NCBI GenBank assembly: GCA_036275915.1
Contig: DASUCV010000004.1
Location: forward strand, 327,238-391,237
From: Candidatus Polarisedimenticolaceae bacterium
Lineage (GTDB): Bacteria > Acidobacteriota > Polarisedimenticolia > Polarisedimenticolales > DASRJG01
Reading direction: 5' to 3'
Length of the DNA: 64,000 nucleotides
The position numbers and the translations under genes were made by a program. The notes below the pieces were generated by a model. That model was not told where the DNA came from. It saw only the letters and a list, made by a program, of their open reading frames with translations, and made no database searches. Shown piece by piece: positions 30,541 to 38,490 of this stretch (position 1 is its first letter; each line of letters begins with the position of its first letter).

Positions 30541-31553
30541 GGGTACCCCGCTGGCTCGCGTGGCTGCTCATCGCGATCGCGATGTTCACCGCGGGGCTCC
30601 TCCGCCAGTCGCACGATCTCACGCCGACGTCGCCGTTCCTCGCACCCGCTGTCGGCAGCCTCCTGTTCGCGTGCGTCGTCTTCCTGGTCCTGGTCGCCCT
30701 GCGCGAGCGCCAGATCGGCCCCGCCCCGGGGCCCGGCGTGCGGCTCGGCAGCCTCACGCCGCTCATGCTCATGCTCCTCGTCGAGAAATGGTTCTCGTCG
30801 AACTTCTACCAGCCCGCCTTCGTCTTCCTCGCCCCGGACACACTCACCGCGGAGGCGGCCGACGCATGGTTCCGGCTCATCTGCGGTGTTGGGCTCATCC
30901 TCGTCGTCGTCGCACTCGCGGCGTTCTCGCGACCGGCGCGGGCGTTCGTGACGTCACGCCTCGGGGGATGGAAGCTCGTCACCGGAACGACCGCGGCGGC
31001 GGCGGCGGTCCTCGCCGCGGGCGTCGCGCTCGCCGCCGTCGCGCGCGCGGCCGGGTCGAGCGTTGGCATCGTCCCGCCGGACACGTACGGACCCTGGAAC
31101 GTCGTCGTCCTCGGGCAGTCCGCGATCGCCCTCGGGGAGGAGACCTACTATCGCGGCCTGCTGCTCGGCGAGCTCCTGCGCCTCGGCCCGAGGCTCGGTC
31201 TCGCCTCACCGTCGCTTCGGCGCTGGGTCGCGCTCGGCATGACCTCGCTCATGTTCGGGATGGAGCACCTCGGCCCGGCCTCGAGCTTCGCGGACGGTCT
31301 TCGCCAGGTCGTTTTCGCGATCGCGCTCGGCAGCCTGCTCGGACTCCTCACGCTCGTCACGCGGAACCTGTGGTTCTCCGCGTCGATGCACGCGTGGATC
31401 AACTTCCTGCTCCTCGGCGCGGCGCCGGGACTCGCCTACGGCGCCGGACGAGCGCAGCTCCCGCCCGGTGCGACGGTGAGCCTCGCGCTCATCGGAGCGT
31501 TCGTCGCCGCGTTCGTGCTGCAAAGAAGACGACAGTCGACAGTTAACAGTTGA
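30537..31553 (+). CDS. CPBP-family intramembrane metalloprotease
   Basis: Polytopic membrane protein of 338 residues related to CAAX prenyl endopeptidases. The family motifs are present: GEETYYRG (EExxxR), FGMEHLG (FxxxH) and SASMHAWIN (HxxxN). Around eight hydrophobic helices are visible. The start is TTG at 30537, overlapping the upstream stop. The last codons are made of the AACAGT repeat at 31531-31569, so its C-terminal QSTVNS tail comes from repeat DNA. Confidence 0.85.
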   Translation: MRVPRWLAWLLIAIAMFTAGLLRQSHDLTPTSPFLAPAVGSLLFACVVFLVLVALRERQIGPAPGPGVRLGSLTPLMLMLLVEKWFSSNFYQPAFVFLAPDTLTAEAADAWFRLICGVGLILVVVALAAFSRPARAFVTSRLGGWKLVTGTTAAAAAVLAAGVALAAVARAAGSSVGIVPPDTYGPWNVVVLGQSAIALGEETYYRGLLLGELLRLGPRLGLASPSLRRWVALGMTSLMFGMEHLGPASSFADGLRQVVFAIALGSLLGLLTLVTRNLWFSASMHAWINFLLLGAAPGLAYGAGRAQLPPGATVSLALIGAFVAAFVLQRRRQSTVNS

Positions 31554-31569
31554 CAGTAGGTAGTTGACG
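31531..31569. repeat. AACAGT-type intergenic repeat between convergent genes
   Basis: Words ACAGT, ACAGTT, ACAGTT and ACAGT occur in a row over 31532-31556, then TAGTTGAC. It resembles the repeat at 10869-10940 and covers the stop of the protease gene. No terminator T-run is present. Confidence 0.6.
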
Positions 31570-31571
31570 GC

Positions 31572-31904
31572 TCATGCGCGCATCGCGGCCTGGACGTCGT
31601 CGTAGATCTCGAAGATCTGGTCGAGGCGGATGATCTCGAGGACGCTCCGCACTCCGGGCCGGAGCCCGCAGAAGCGCGCGCGGCCGCCCTTGAGCCGTGA
31701 GTTCTTGAACAGCGCGACGAGCACGCCGACACCCGCCGAGTCGATGAACTCGATGTCGGAGAGGTCGACGGCGACGTCGGTGGCGTCGGCGAGAAGCGTG
31801 AGCGCTTGCGCCTTGACCGCCGCGGCGTTGACGTGATCGATCGCGTCGCAGCCCGAGAGGACGAGGCGCGCGAATCGCCCCTCCTGCTTCACGGCGAGGT
31901 TCAT
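31572..31904 (-). CDS. STAS-domain anti-sigma factor antagonist
   Basis: A 110-residue SpoIIAA/RsbV-like protein. The phosphorylatable serine is expected in IEFIDSAGVGVLVALF. In partner switching, the unphosphorylated form binds an RsbW-type kinase and frees its target. It is the last gene of the operon that also encodes an RsbW kinase and an RsbU phosphatase, so all three switching parts are present. The ATG overlaps the upstream stop (ATGA). Confidence 0.9.
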   Translation of the reverse strand: MNLAVKQEGRFARLVLSGCDAIDHVNAAAVKAQALTLLADATDVAVDLSDIEFIDSAGVGVLVALFKNSRLKGGRARFCGLRPGVRSVLEIIRLDQIFEIYDDVQAAMRA

Positions 31905-32860
31905 GACCGGGCCCCTCCCGAAAGCGCCTTGCCGCTCATGTCGAGGAGGTCGTCGAGCGCCTCCTGGCGGCCCTCCTTGACGACCTGCGCCAGCTCGCGG
32001 ATGAGATCCGCGATCCTGAGCGACGACTCCTCGATGACCGAAGCCGCCTTGGCGACGCCGGGGTCGGTCCCCTTCTTGACCTGCAGCATCTGCGCGCGAC
32101 CCAGGAGCGCCGTGAGCGGATTGTTGATCTTGTGGCTCAGGACCGACAGCGTCTTCAGGACCTCGGCGAGCTTCTCGAGGCGAACGCGCTCCTCGACGGC
32201 GTGGTTGCGCTGCGTGACGTCCGTGACGAGGATGACCTCGCTTCCGGGGTCCTTCGACATCGCGCGGCGCGCGACGAGGAGCGTCCGGCGGCCGGTCGCG
32301 ATCGGGAGGTCGATCTCCGCCTCACCTTCCTTCGGCACGCCGGACGCGATGAGGCGCGTGAGCGCCGGATCGTCGTCCTCCCCGACGAGGCCGCGCGCGG
32401 CGGCGTTCGCGCGGAGGAACGTCCCGTCGGAACCTCGCAGCATGACGCCCGCCGACAGCGCGGCGAGGACGCCGTCTAGGCGCGCGCGGGCGCGCTCCGC
32501 CTCCTCCAGGGCGGTGGTGAGCCGGCCGTTGGCTTCCTCGAGCATGGCGGCGCGCCGCTTGAGCTCGCTCGCGGCGACCGCCTTCTCGCGAAGCGCGGTC
32601 GCCTGCGTCGCGAACATGACGAGCGCCCGGAGCTTCTGCTGGCTCTCGGGAGGGGCCGACGCCTGGCGGGCATCGAGCGCATCCGCGGGAAGCTCCGACA
32701 GACGCTTCTCGTACTCCTCGAGGACGCGATCGAGCAGCTCGTCGACGTCGTGGCTGCGCTCGATGAGATCGATCCCGATCTCGTGGATGCGACAGAGCTC
32801 CGCGAGATCCGGGAGGACCGGCTCCCCCTCCAAACCGACGTGCATGCGCTTCTCCGACAT
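31901..32860 (-). CDS. PAS/HisKA protein lacking a kinase ATPase domain
   Basis: 319 residues: a helical N-terminal part (1-80), coiled coil (about 85-145), a PAS domain (about 148-225) and a HisKA-type dimerisation helix with the H-box SVLSHKINNPLTALLG. The protein ends about 60 residues after the H-box, with no N, G1 or G2 box, so it cannot bind ATP itself. It could be a phosphoacceptor for the neighbouring GTPase-kinase fusion or a dominant regulator. ATG at 32860 has AGGGG five bases upstream; a GTG six bases earlier is an alternative. Confidence 0.75.
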   Translation of the reverse strand: MSEKRMHVGLEGEPVLPDLAELCRIHEIGIDLIERSHDVDELLDRVLEEYEKRLSELPADALDARQASAPPESQQKLRALVMFATQATALREKAVAASELKRRAAMLEEANGRLTTALEEAERARARLDGVLAALSAGVMLRGSDGTFLRANAAARGLVGEDDDPALTRLIASGVPKEGEAEIDLPIATGRRTLLVARRAMSKDPGSEVILVTDVTQRNHAVEERVRLEKLAEVLKTLSVLSHKINNPLTALLGRAQMLQVKKGTDPGVAKAASVIEESSLRIADLIRELAQVVKEGRQEALDDLLDMSGKALSGGARS

Positions 32861-32881
32861 GGCCACCCCTTGAGTTGAAGT

Positions 32882-33313
32882 TCAGGTTCGAGCGGCGACG
32901 GACGAGCGTCGCTTGACGAGAACCACCCGTCCGCCTCGTCCCACGCCCTCGAACGACACGTCGTCGACCAGGCGTCCGATGAGAAAGAGTCCGTAGCCGC
33001 CCTCGCGCGGCATCAGGAGATCCGCGGGCGGAAGGCGCGACGCGTCGAACGGCACGCCGTCGTGGACGACCGAGACGACGATCCGCTCGGCGTCCTCCGC
33101 GAGCCGGACGTCGATGCGGCCGTCGCGCCGCCCCGCATAAGCGTGACGGTGGACGTTCGCGAGGACCTCGCTCAGCGCCACCGCCAGCTCGTGCGCGAGC
33201 GCGGGAGCGAGACCCGCATCCATCGCCCACCGGCCGACGAACCGGCGCGTCTCCCGGAGACGCGCGGGGTCGCTCGCCAGCGTGAGCACGTGAACGGCAC
33301 CGGCGTCACGCAC
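32882..33313 (-). CDS. RsbW-type anti-sigma/serine kinase (HATPase_c_2)
   Basis: A 143-residue GHKL ATPase of the anti-sigma regulatory kind. The N-box is ALSEVLANVHRHAY, followed by VVHDGVPFD (G1) and EGGYGLFLIGRLVD (G2). Expected to phosphorylate the STAS antagonist two genes downstream and to bind a sigma factor or effector. The GTG at 33313 has GGAGG about eight bases before it; an ATG at 33334 would overlap the preceding gene by 29 bases. Confidence 0.88.
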   Translation of the reverse strand: MRDAGAVHVLTLASDPARLRETRRFVGRWAMDAGLAPALAHELAVALSEVLANVHRHAYAGRRDGRIDVRLAEDAERIVVSVVHDGVPFDASRLPPADLLMPREGGYGLFLIGRLVDDVSFEGVGRGGRVVLVKRRSSVAART

Positions 33314-35390
33314 CGGCCGCCCTCCGCCCTTCATCCGAGCGCGCGGGCTCGGCCGGAAGGGAAAGCCGAAACTCGCTGCCTCCCCCGGCGCGCGGAATGT
33401 GGATCACCGTGCCGCCGTGGCGCCGCGCGATGCCGCGCGCTTCGTAGAGTCCGAGGCCAACGCCGCCGGGCTTCGCGGTGAGCGGATCGCCCCCTTGCTC
33501 GAACGCGACGAAGATGCGCTCGGCCTCGGCGTCGAGGATCCCCGGCCCCCGGTCGAGGACCGAGATCGCGACGCCGCGCTCGGCCGCGCCGGACCGCGCG
33601 AGCATGCACGGCCCGACCTTGAGTTCGATCGGTCCTTGCGAAGGGCCGAACTTGATCGCGTTGTCGATGAGATTGGCGACGGCGCGCGCGATGAGGCGGC
33701 GGTCGGCGGAGATCGATCCGATCGAGGGGTCGAGGACGACGGCGACGCGTCCCTCGGCGCAGGCGATCCGAAGCGCCTCTGCGCAGAGCTCGGCCGGCGG
33801 CACCGGAGCCGCCGCCACCGCGGCGCCCGTCTCGAGCCCGGCGACGCGGAGCAGGCCGTCGAGCAGGTCCTTGAGGGTCGAGGCGGCGTGGAGGACCGCG
33901 TCCGCCATCTCGCGGCGCTGCTCCGGCCTGCCGTCGTAGTCGCGCAGGAAGCTCGCCGCGCCGATGACGGCGGTGAGCGGCGAGCGCATCTCGTGCGACA
34001 CGTTCGAGAGGAACCGGTCCTTCATCGCGTCGACGGAGCGCAGCTCGTCGTAGGCCTTGCGCAGCTCCGCCGTGCGCTCGCGCACCGCCTGCTCGAGCAG
34101 GTCGTGGTGGCGCCGCAGCTCCGCGTGCGTGCGTACCTTGTCCAAGCCGACGCCGAGATGCGCGGCGAGGGTTGCCAGGAAGCGAACGTCCTCGGGATGG
34201 ACGGTCCGTTCGGGAGCCGGCATCGCGACGAGGAGGCCGGTCCTCGGCGACGCCTCGACCGGGACCACGGCGATCGCCAAAAGTCCAGGAGCGGCCTGCG
34301 CGGCGGCCGGGCATTCGGCCGGAAGATTCTCGGCGACGGCGCTCGCGGCCGACGATGCCATCCTTGCGACGAGCGCCGCCCCCGCCGGGCTCGACACGAG
34401 GTCATCGAGCGGCCTCCCGACGTTCGCCTGGATGCGCGCCGTGCCCGAAGCGACGACGACGAGCGCCGCCGCGGCCGCATCGAGTGTGTCCATCGCCGCG
34501 GTGAGCGCCGCGTCGACGACGACGTTGCGATCGAAGCTCGCGCCGGTGCTCCGCACGACGTCGGAGACGGCTCGGAGGGCGTCGGCTTCACGCGCGAGCC
34601 GGCTCGCGCGGCCGTGCTCGTCGGCGAGCTGGCCGCCGAGCGCGAGGCCGGCCTCGAGCGCGTTCTCGAGCAGATCCGCCCCCTCGAGCACGACCGGCGC
34701 CGCCGCGGTGGGAGCGGGTCGCGGCAGGCGGGCCATGAGCGGCGCGAAGGCGCGGTCGATCTGCATCCCGAGATCTCCCGCGTCGAGCGTCCGGCGCGTC
34801 GCCGGCTCCGCCAGCGCGACGATCCGCTCGATCATGGCGCGGCATGCCGGGACGAACGTCTCGAGGACGCCCGGCCCCTGGACCGCCGTCGCCGTGCGGA
34901 CGTCGTTCGGGTCGACGCCGAACCATCCGGCCATCGCGGTGGGTGCCGCGGCACCCGCAAGATCGCGCTTGTTGAGCTGGACGAGGACCGGGGTCGTCTG
35001 GCGGTCGAGTCCGTTCGCCCGCATGTTGCGGCGAAGGTCGTCCCATGCGGCGCGGTTCTCCCGCTCACGGGACGGATTGGAGTCGGCGACGAAGACCACC
35101 GCGTCCGCGCCGGCGAGAACGAGCCTGCGGGTCGTGTCGTAGCGAACCTGGCCAGGGACGGTGTAGAGCTTCACGGCGACCCGGTAGCCGAGGACGCTCC
35201 CGAGCTCGAACGGGAGCAGGTCGAAGAACAGCGTGCGGTCGTCCGCCGTCTCGACCGAGACCAGCCGCTCCTTCCCGTCGGGGTCGGTCAGCCCGTGGAG
35301 CACGCGGAGGTTCGTCGTCTTGCCGCCGAGCGCGGGCCCGTAATAGACGAGCTTCGCGTAGAGCGTCCTCTCGGCGCGGTTCCACTGGGC
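33306..35390 (-). CDS. MglA-like GTPase fused to GAF and histidine kinase domains
   Basis: A 694-residue fusion. Residues 1-190 match the bacterial MglA family: AKLVYYGPALGGKTTNL (P-loop 18-25), TVPGQVRYDTTR (switch II region) and LNKRDL (G4). Residues about 270-420 form a GAF domain, then coiled coil, HisKA with SHEMRSPLTAVIG (His about 466), N-box NLIDNAIKFG, G1 DRGPGI and G2 GGVGLGLYEAR. GTP state could thus set kinase output. The GTG at 35390 gives an N-terminus like MglA and avoids overlapping the receiver gene. It is likely the kinase for the adjacent receiver. Confidence 0.87.
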   Translation of the reverse strand, partial: AQWNRAERTLYAKLVYYGPALGGKTTNLRVLHGLTDPDGKERLVSVETADDRTLFFDLLPFELGSVLGYRVAVKLYTVPGQVRYDTTRRLVLAGADAVVFVADSNPSRERENRAAWDDLRRNMRANGLDRQTTPVLVQLNKRDLAGAAAPTAMAGWFGVDPNDVRTATAVQGPGVLETFVPACRAMIERIVALAEPATRRTLDAGDLGMQIDRAFAPLMARLPRPAPTAAAPVVLEGADLLENALEAGLALGGQLADEHGRASRLAREADALRAVSDVVRSTGASFDRNVVVDAALTAAMDTLDAAAAALVVVASGTARIQANVGRPLDDLVSSPAGAALVARMASSAASAVAENLPAECPAAAQAAPGLLAIAVVPVEASPRTGLLVAMPAPERTVHPEDVRFLATLAAHLGVGLDKVRTHAELRRHHDLLEQAVRERTAELRKAYDELRSVDAMKDRFLSNVSHEMRSPLTAVIGAASFLRDYDGRPEQRREMADAVLHAASTLKDLLDGLLRVAGLETGAAVAAAPVPPAELCAEALRIACAEGRVAVVLDPSIGSISADRRLIARAVANLIDNAIKFGPSQGPIELKVGPCMLARSGAAERGVAISVLDRGPGILDAEAERIFVAFEQGGDPLTAKPGGVGLGLYEARGIARRHGGTVIHIPRAGGGSEFRLSLPAEPARSDEGRRAAGA

Positions 35391-35398
35391 CACGGGCG

Positions 35399-35776
35399 CT
35401 ACCGTCCGCCGAGAAGGAGCCTGACGCACCGCTTGAACTCGTGCGGCGAGTAGGGCTTCGTCACGAATTCGGACGCCCCGAGGGCGAGCGCCTTCTGCCG
35501 GTCGTGCTCCTGCCCGCGGGCGGACAGGAGGACGATCGGAATGGAGGCGAACCGCGGGTCGCCCTTCAGCTCGCTGCAGAGGGTCAACCCGTCCTTCCCC
35601 GGCATCATGACGTCGAGGACGATCAGGTCGGGAGCCTCGGCCTCGATCGCACGCATCCCCTCGTCGGCATCCGCGGCGGTCGACGGCTCGTACCCCTCCT
35701 CCTTGAGGATGAACTCGAGCGGACGGCGGATGAAAGCGTCGTCGTCGACGATCAGGATCCGCTTGCGGCCGCTCAT
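35399..35776 (-). CDS. Single-domain response regulator
   Basis: A stand-alone receiver of 125 residues. Acidic pocket IVDDDAF, phosphorylated aspartate in VLDVMMPGKDG, threonine/serine position in IVLLSARG and lysine in VTKPYSPHEF are all present. No output domain, so it acts by binding a partner, perhaps the RsbU phosphatase encoded just upstream (ATGA overlap). The cognate kinase is probably the fusion protein that follows. Confidence 0.92.
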   Translation of the reverse strand: MSGRKRILIVDDDAFIRRPLEFILKEEGYEPSTAADADEGMRAIEAEAPDLIVLDVMMPGKDGLTLCSELKGDPRFASIPIVLLSARGQEHDRQKALALGASEFVTKPYSPHEFKRCVRLLLGGR

Positions 35777-37050
35777 GGGGCCTCCTCGATCGCGGTGCCC
35801 CGGATGACGACGAGCGTCACGTCGTCGCGTGGGGGCAGGCTACCGGTATGCGCGGCGAGCGCGTCGAGCACGGCGCCGCGGATCTCTGCGGCGGTTCGAC
35901 CCGGCCGGCGCGCGGCCGTCACGAGCCGATCGACGCCGAAGAACGTGCCGGCCGCGTCGCGCGCCTCGACGACACCGTCGGTGTAAAGGAGGAGGAGGTC
36001 GTCCGGCGCGAAACGCGTATCGGCGTCCCTCCACCGCGCGCCCGCGACGATGCCGAGCGCGGGGCCGCACGGCTTCAACGTCTCGATCTCGCCCGTCGCC
36101 CGCAACACGAGCGGCGGATGGTGGCCGGCGTTCGACCACACGAACCGCCGTCCGTCCGGTAGGAACCGTGCGAAGACGAACGTCGCGAACATGTCGGCGG
36201 CGGAGAAGTCGGTCGCGAGGACCTCGTTGACGCGACGGAGGACGTCGGCGGGAGACAGGAGGTCGCGCGCCTCGGAATGCAGCGCACCCCGCGCCGTCGC
36301 CATGTAGAGCGCCGCGCCCACGCCGTGACCCGAGACGTCGGCGATTGCGAGGCCGAGGCTGCCGTCGGCCATCGCGACGTAGCCGTAGTAATCACCGCCG
36401 ACGATCTCTGCGGGCCGGAAGCCGCCGGAGATCTCGAGGCCGGCGAACAGCGGGTCCTCCCGCGGCAAGAGACCTCGGTGGACCTGGCGCGCGATCTCGT
36501 CTTCCCTTCGGCGAGCCTCGACGAGGCGGGCGTTCTCGACGAGACGCTCGTTCCGGATGAACGCCGCAGCCACGGCCGCGATCGCGCCGAGCAGCTTGAC
36601 CTCGCCGGTGAGATACCGGCGCCCCTCGGGCCGGCCGCGGAGGACGAGGACACCGAGAGCGCCTCCGGACGCATCGGGGAGAGGAACGGCCGCCCAGGCC
36701 GACCCGGCGTCGCCGTCTCCGGCGACCGGCCTGCCCTCCGCGAGCACGTCGGCGACGGAAGGCCCGGGTTCGGCGCCGGCGGGACCGCTCGACGCGGCGA
36801 GCGCGGCACCCCCCGTGGTCCGGAACCAGATCTCCGCCGACCGCGCGCCGAGGACCGCTGCCGCATCGTCGACGACGAGCTGCGCGATCGAGCGCTCGCC
36901 CAGCACCGTACCGATGCGTTCGCTCAAACGGTAGACGCAGGTCGCTTCTTCGTACCGGTCGAGGACCTCACGGCAGAGGCTCGCGATCTCGTGCTCTTGC
37001 CGGGCAAGACGCGCCGCCAGGGCGGATTCGGACAGGCTCGCCGGCAGCAC
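35773..37050 (-). CDS. GAF-containing SpoIIE/RsbU protein phosphatase
   Basis: 425 residues: a coiled-coil N-terminus, a GAF domain (about residues 45-180) and a PP2C-type phosphatase with GGDYYGYV, IADVSGHGVGAALY, NAGHHPPLVL, YTDGVVEARD and RDDVTLVVI. It should dephosphorylate a STAS protein such as the last gene of this operon and thereby switch RsbW. It is the first gene of the six-gene operon and is divergent from an ECF sigma gene across a regulatory region with two dyads. Confidence 0.9.
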   Translation of the reverse strand: MLPASLSESALAARLARQEHEIASLCREVLDRYEEATCVYRLSERIGTVLGERSIAQLVVDDAAAVLGARSAEIWFRTTGGAALAASSGPAGAEPGPSVADVLAEGRPVAGDGDAGSAWAAVPLPDASGGALGVLVLRGRPEGRRYLTGEVKLLGAIAAVAAAFIRNERLVENARLVEARRREDEIARQVHRGLLPREDPLFAGLEISGGFRPAEIVGGDYYGYVAMADGSLGLAIADVSGHGVGAALYMATARGALHSEARDLLSPADVLRRVNEVLATDFSAADMFATFVFARFLPDGRRFVWSNAGHHPPLVLRATGEIETLKPCGPALGIVAGARWRDADTRFAPDDLLLLYTDGVVEARDAAGTFFGVDRLVTAARRPGRTAAEIRGAVLDALAAHTGSLPPRDDVTLVVIRGTAIEEAP

Positions 37051-37073
37051 GGAATCGATCTCCTCGCCCGGCG

Positions 37074-37197
37074 TTCGTGGCCGGCACGAAGCAGCAATAT
37101 ATGTATCGATTTTTGAATATCAATGCGACAAAACACACATATGTATGGTTTACCCAAGGATCAGGGTGCGGATTCGTCCGAACGGTCCCCTCGGACG
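37074..37197. promoter_or_regulatory. Divergent control region with two dyads and a direct repeat
   Basis: An AT-rich island in GC-rich DNA. TTCGTG (37074-37079) and CACGAA (37085-37090) form a dyad 24 bases before the RsbU start. ATATGTAT occurs at 37099-37106 and again at 37139-37146, 40 bases apart. CGTCCGA (37175-37181) and TCGGACG (37191-37197) form a second dyad 33 bases before the sigma-factor start. These look like operators or a leader hairpin; no exact promoter can be assigned. Confidence 0.45.
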
Positions 37198-37229
37198 TCT
37201 CATCATTGATGGCCGAACGGAGGGAAGCG

Positions 37230-37811
37230 GTGTCCGTCCAGACCGACGAGGAGCTGCTCGTGGCGCTCCGCACGGGCCATGCCGATTCGCTGGGCGTGCT
37301 CGTCGCTCGCTGGGAGGCTCCGCTCTTCCGTTTCGTCTCGCGGATGGTCGACCGTCCGGAGGATGCGCGCGACGTCTGCCAGGAGACGTTCATGCGGATC
37401 CTGGACAAGGCCGACGCGTTCCGCGACGGCGCGCGCTTCTCGACGTGGATGTACCAGATCGCGCTCAACCTCTGCCGCGATCAGGCCCGGCGCAAACGGC
37501 GATGGGGGCACCTCGTCGTCGCCTCGTCGGAGCCGGCCGACGCGCCGGCGCACGAGTTCGTCGCAAAGGACTCGGCGGCGACGAGCCCTGTCGCCGCGCT
37601 CGAGGAGAGCGAGCGGCAGGGCGCGGTCCGGCGGGCGCTCGCGCGTCTTCCGCACGACCAGCGTGAGGTGCTGCTCTTGAAGGAGTACGAAGGATTGAAG
37701 TTCCGTGAGATCGCGGGCGTGCTCGGCATTCCCGAGAGCACGGTGAAATCGCGGATGTATGCCGCGCTGGACTCGATGCGCTCGTCCTTGACGAGCCTCG
37801 GGATCCACTAG
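37230..37811 (+). CDS. ECF-family RNA polymerase sigma factor
   Basis: 193 residues with sigma region 2 (RFVSRMVDRPEDARDVCQETFMRIL in two pieces) and region 4 (LPHDQREVLLLKEYEGL, then IPESTVKSRMYAALDSM). Start GTG at 37230 is preferred because GGAGG lies six bases before it; the ATG at 37209 has no such site. The zinc anti-sigma gene follows nine bases after the stop, the usual ECF pairing. Confidence 0.92.
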   Translation: MSVQTDEELLVALRTGHADSLGVLVARWEAPLFRFVSRMVDRPEDARDVCQETFMRILDKADAFRDGARFSTWMYQIALNLCRDQARRKRRWGHLVVASSEPADAPAHEFVAKDSAATSPVAALEESERQGAVRRALARLPHDQREVLLLKEYEGLKFREIAGVLGIPESTVKSRMYAALDSMRSSLTSLGIH

Positions 37812-37820
37812 GAGTCGATC

Positions 37821-38453
37821 ATGGAATGCGCCAGCTTTCACGATCATCTGATCGGACGCCTCTACGGAGAGCTCGCGGCCGAAGACGACGCCGCGCTCGA
37901 CGGGCATCTCGCCGGATGCGCCTCGTGCCGCACCACGCTCGAGGAGTTCGCGCGGGTCCGGTCGATCCTCGCCGAGGACGAGCCGGCGGTGCCGCGGATC
38001 CCCCGCGTCCTCGTCTTGAGACCCCGCGCCCGCTGGCGGACCGCGGCCCTGGCGGCCTCGATCGCCGGCGCCGCGCTCCTGACCGGGACCGGGATCGGCG
38101 CCGGCTACGCGATCGGCTCGCGCCGGAACGCGCCGGCACCCGTTGCGATGACGACGCCGGCAGCCTTGGACGACGCCACCCAGCAATTCGTCCGTGACGA
38201 GGTCGCGCGCCGCCTCGCCGCGGCGTCCGCGGCAAAACCTGTCGAGAAGCCGGCCGGGCTCAGCGCCGCCGACGTCCAGTCCCAGCTCGCCAAGTTCGAG
38301 CGCAAGGTCAACGACGCCCGCGCCGCCGATCTCGACTACATGCTGGGACAGCTCGAAGCTTCGGAGCTCCGGACGGGCTCGCGCATCGGCAAGACCAACG
38401 AGGCGATCAAGAACGTCGCGCTCGCGAGCAATCCGTATATGGGAAGTCAGTAG
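37821..38453 (+). CDS. Membrane-anchored zinc anti-sigma factor
   Basis: 210 residues. The cytoplasmic N-terminus has the HX3CX2C zinc motif (His29, Cys33, Cys36 in GHLAGCASC) that clamps ECF sigma factors, followed by one membrane helix (about 73-97) and a periplasmic helical tail of about 105 residues. It is the second gene of the sigma/anti-sigma unit, so signalling probably works by regulated proteolysis or conformational release. Confidence 0.88.
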   Translation: MECASFHDHLIGRLYGELAAEDDAALDGHLAGCASCRTTLEEFARVRSILAEDEPAVPRIPRVLVLRPRARWRTAALAASIAGAALLTGTGIGAGYAIGSRRNAPAPVAMTTPAALDDATQQFVRDEVARRLAAASAAKPVEKPAGLSAADVQSQLAKFERKVNDARAADLDYMLGQLEASELRTGSRIGKTNEAIKNVALASNPYMGSQ

Positions 38454-38490
38454 TTGGTAGCGAGTAGTGCGTCGTAACTACCGACCATCG
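38447..38490. repeat. TAGTTGGTAG-type repeat between convergent genes
   Basis: GTAGTTGGTAG near 38450-38460 is partly inverted in TAACTACC near 38475-38482, with AGTAGTG between. It covers the stop of the anti-sigma gene and the C-terminal codons of the PDZ protein. Word content recalls the other two intergenic repeats, but the match is loose. Confidence 0.45.

Noticed and set aside
31901-31904. In-frame TGA of the HisKA protein as a selenocysteine codon
   Set aside because: Given the tRNA-Sec I considered readthrough, but the frame beyond enters the STAS gene out of frame and encodes no ATPase domain.
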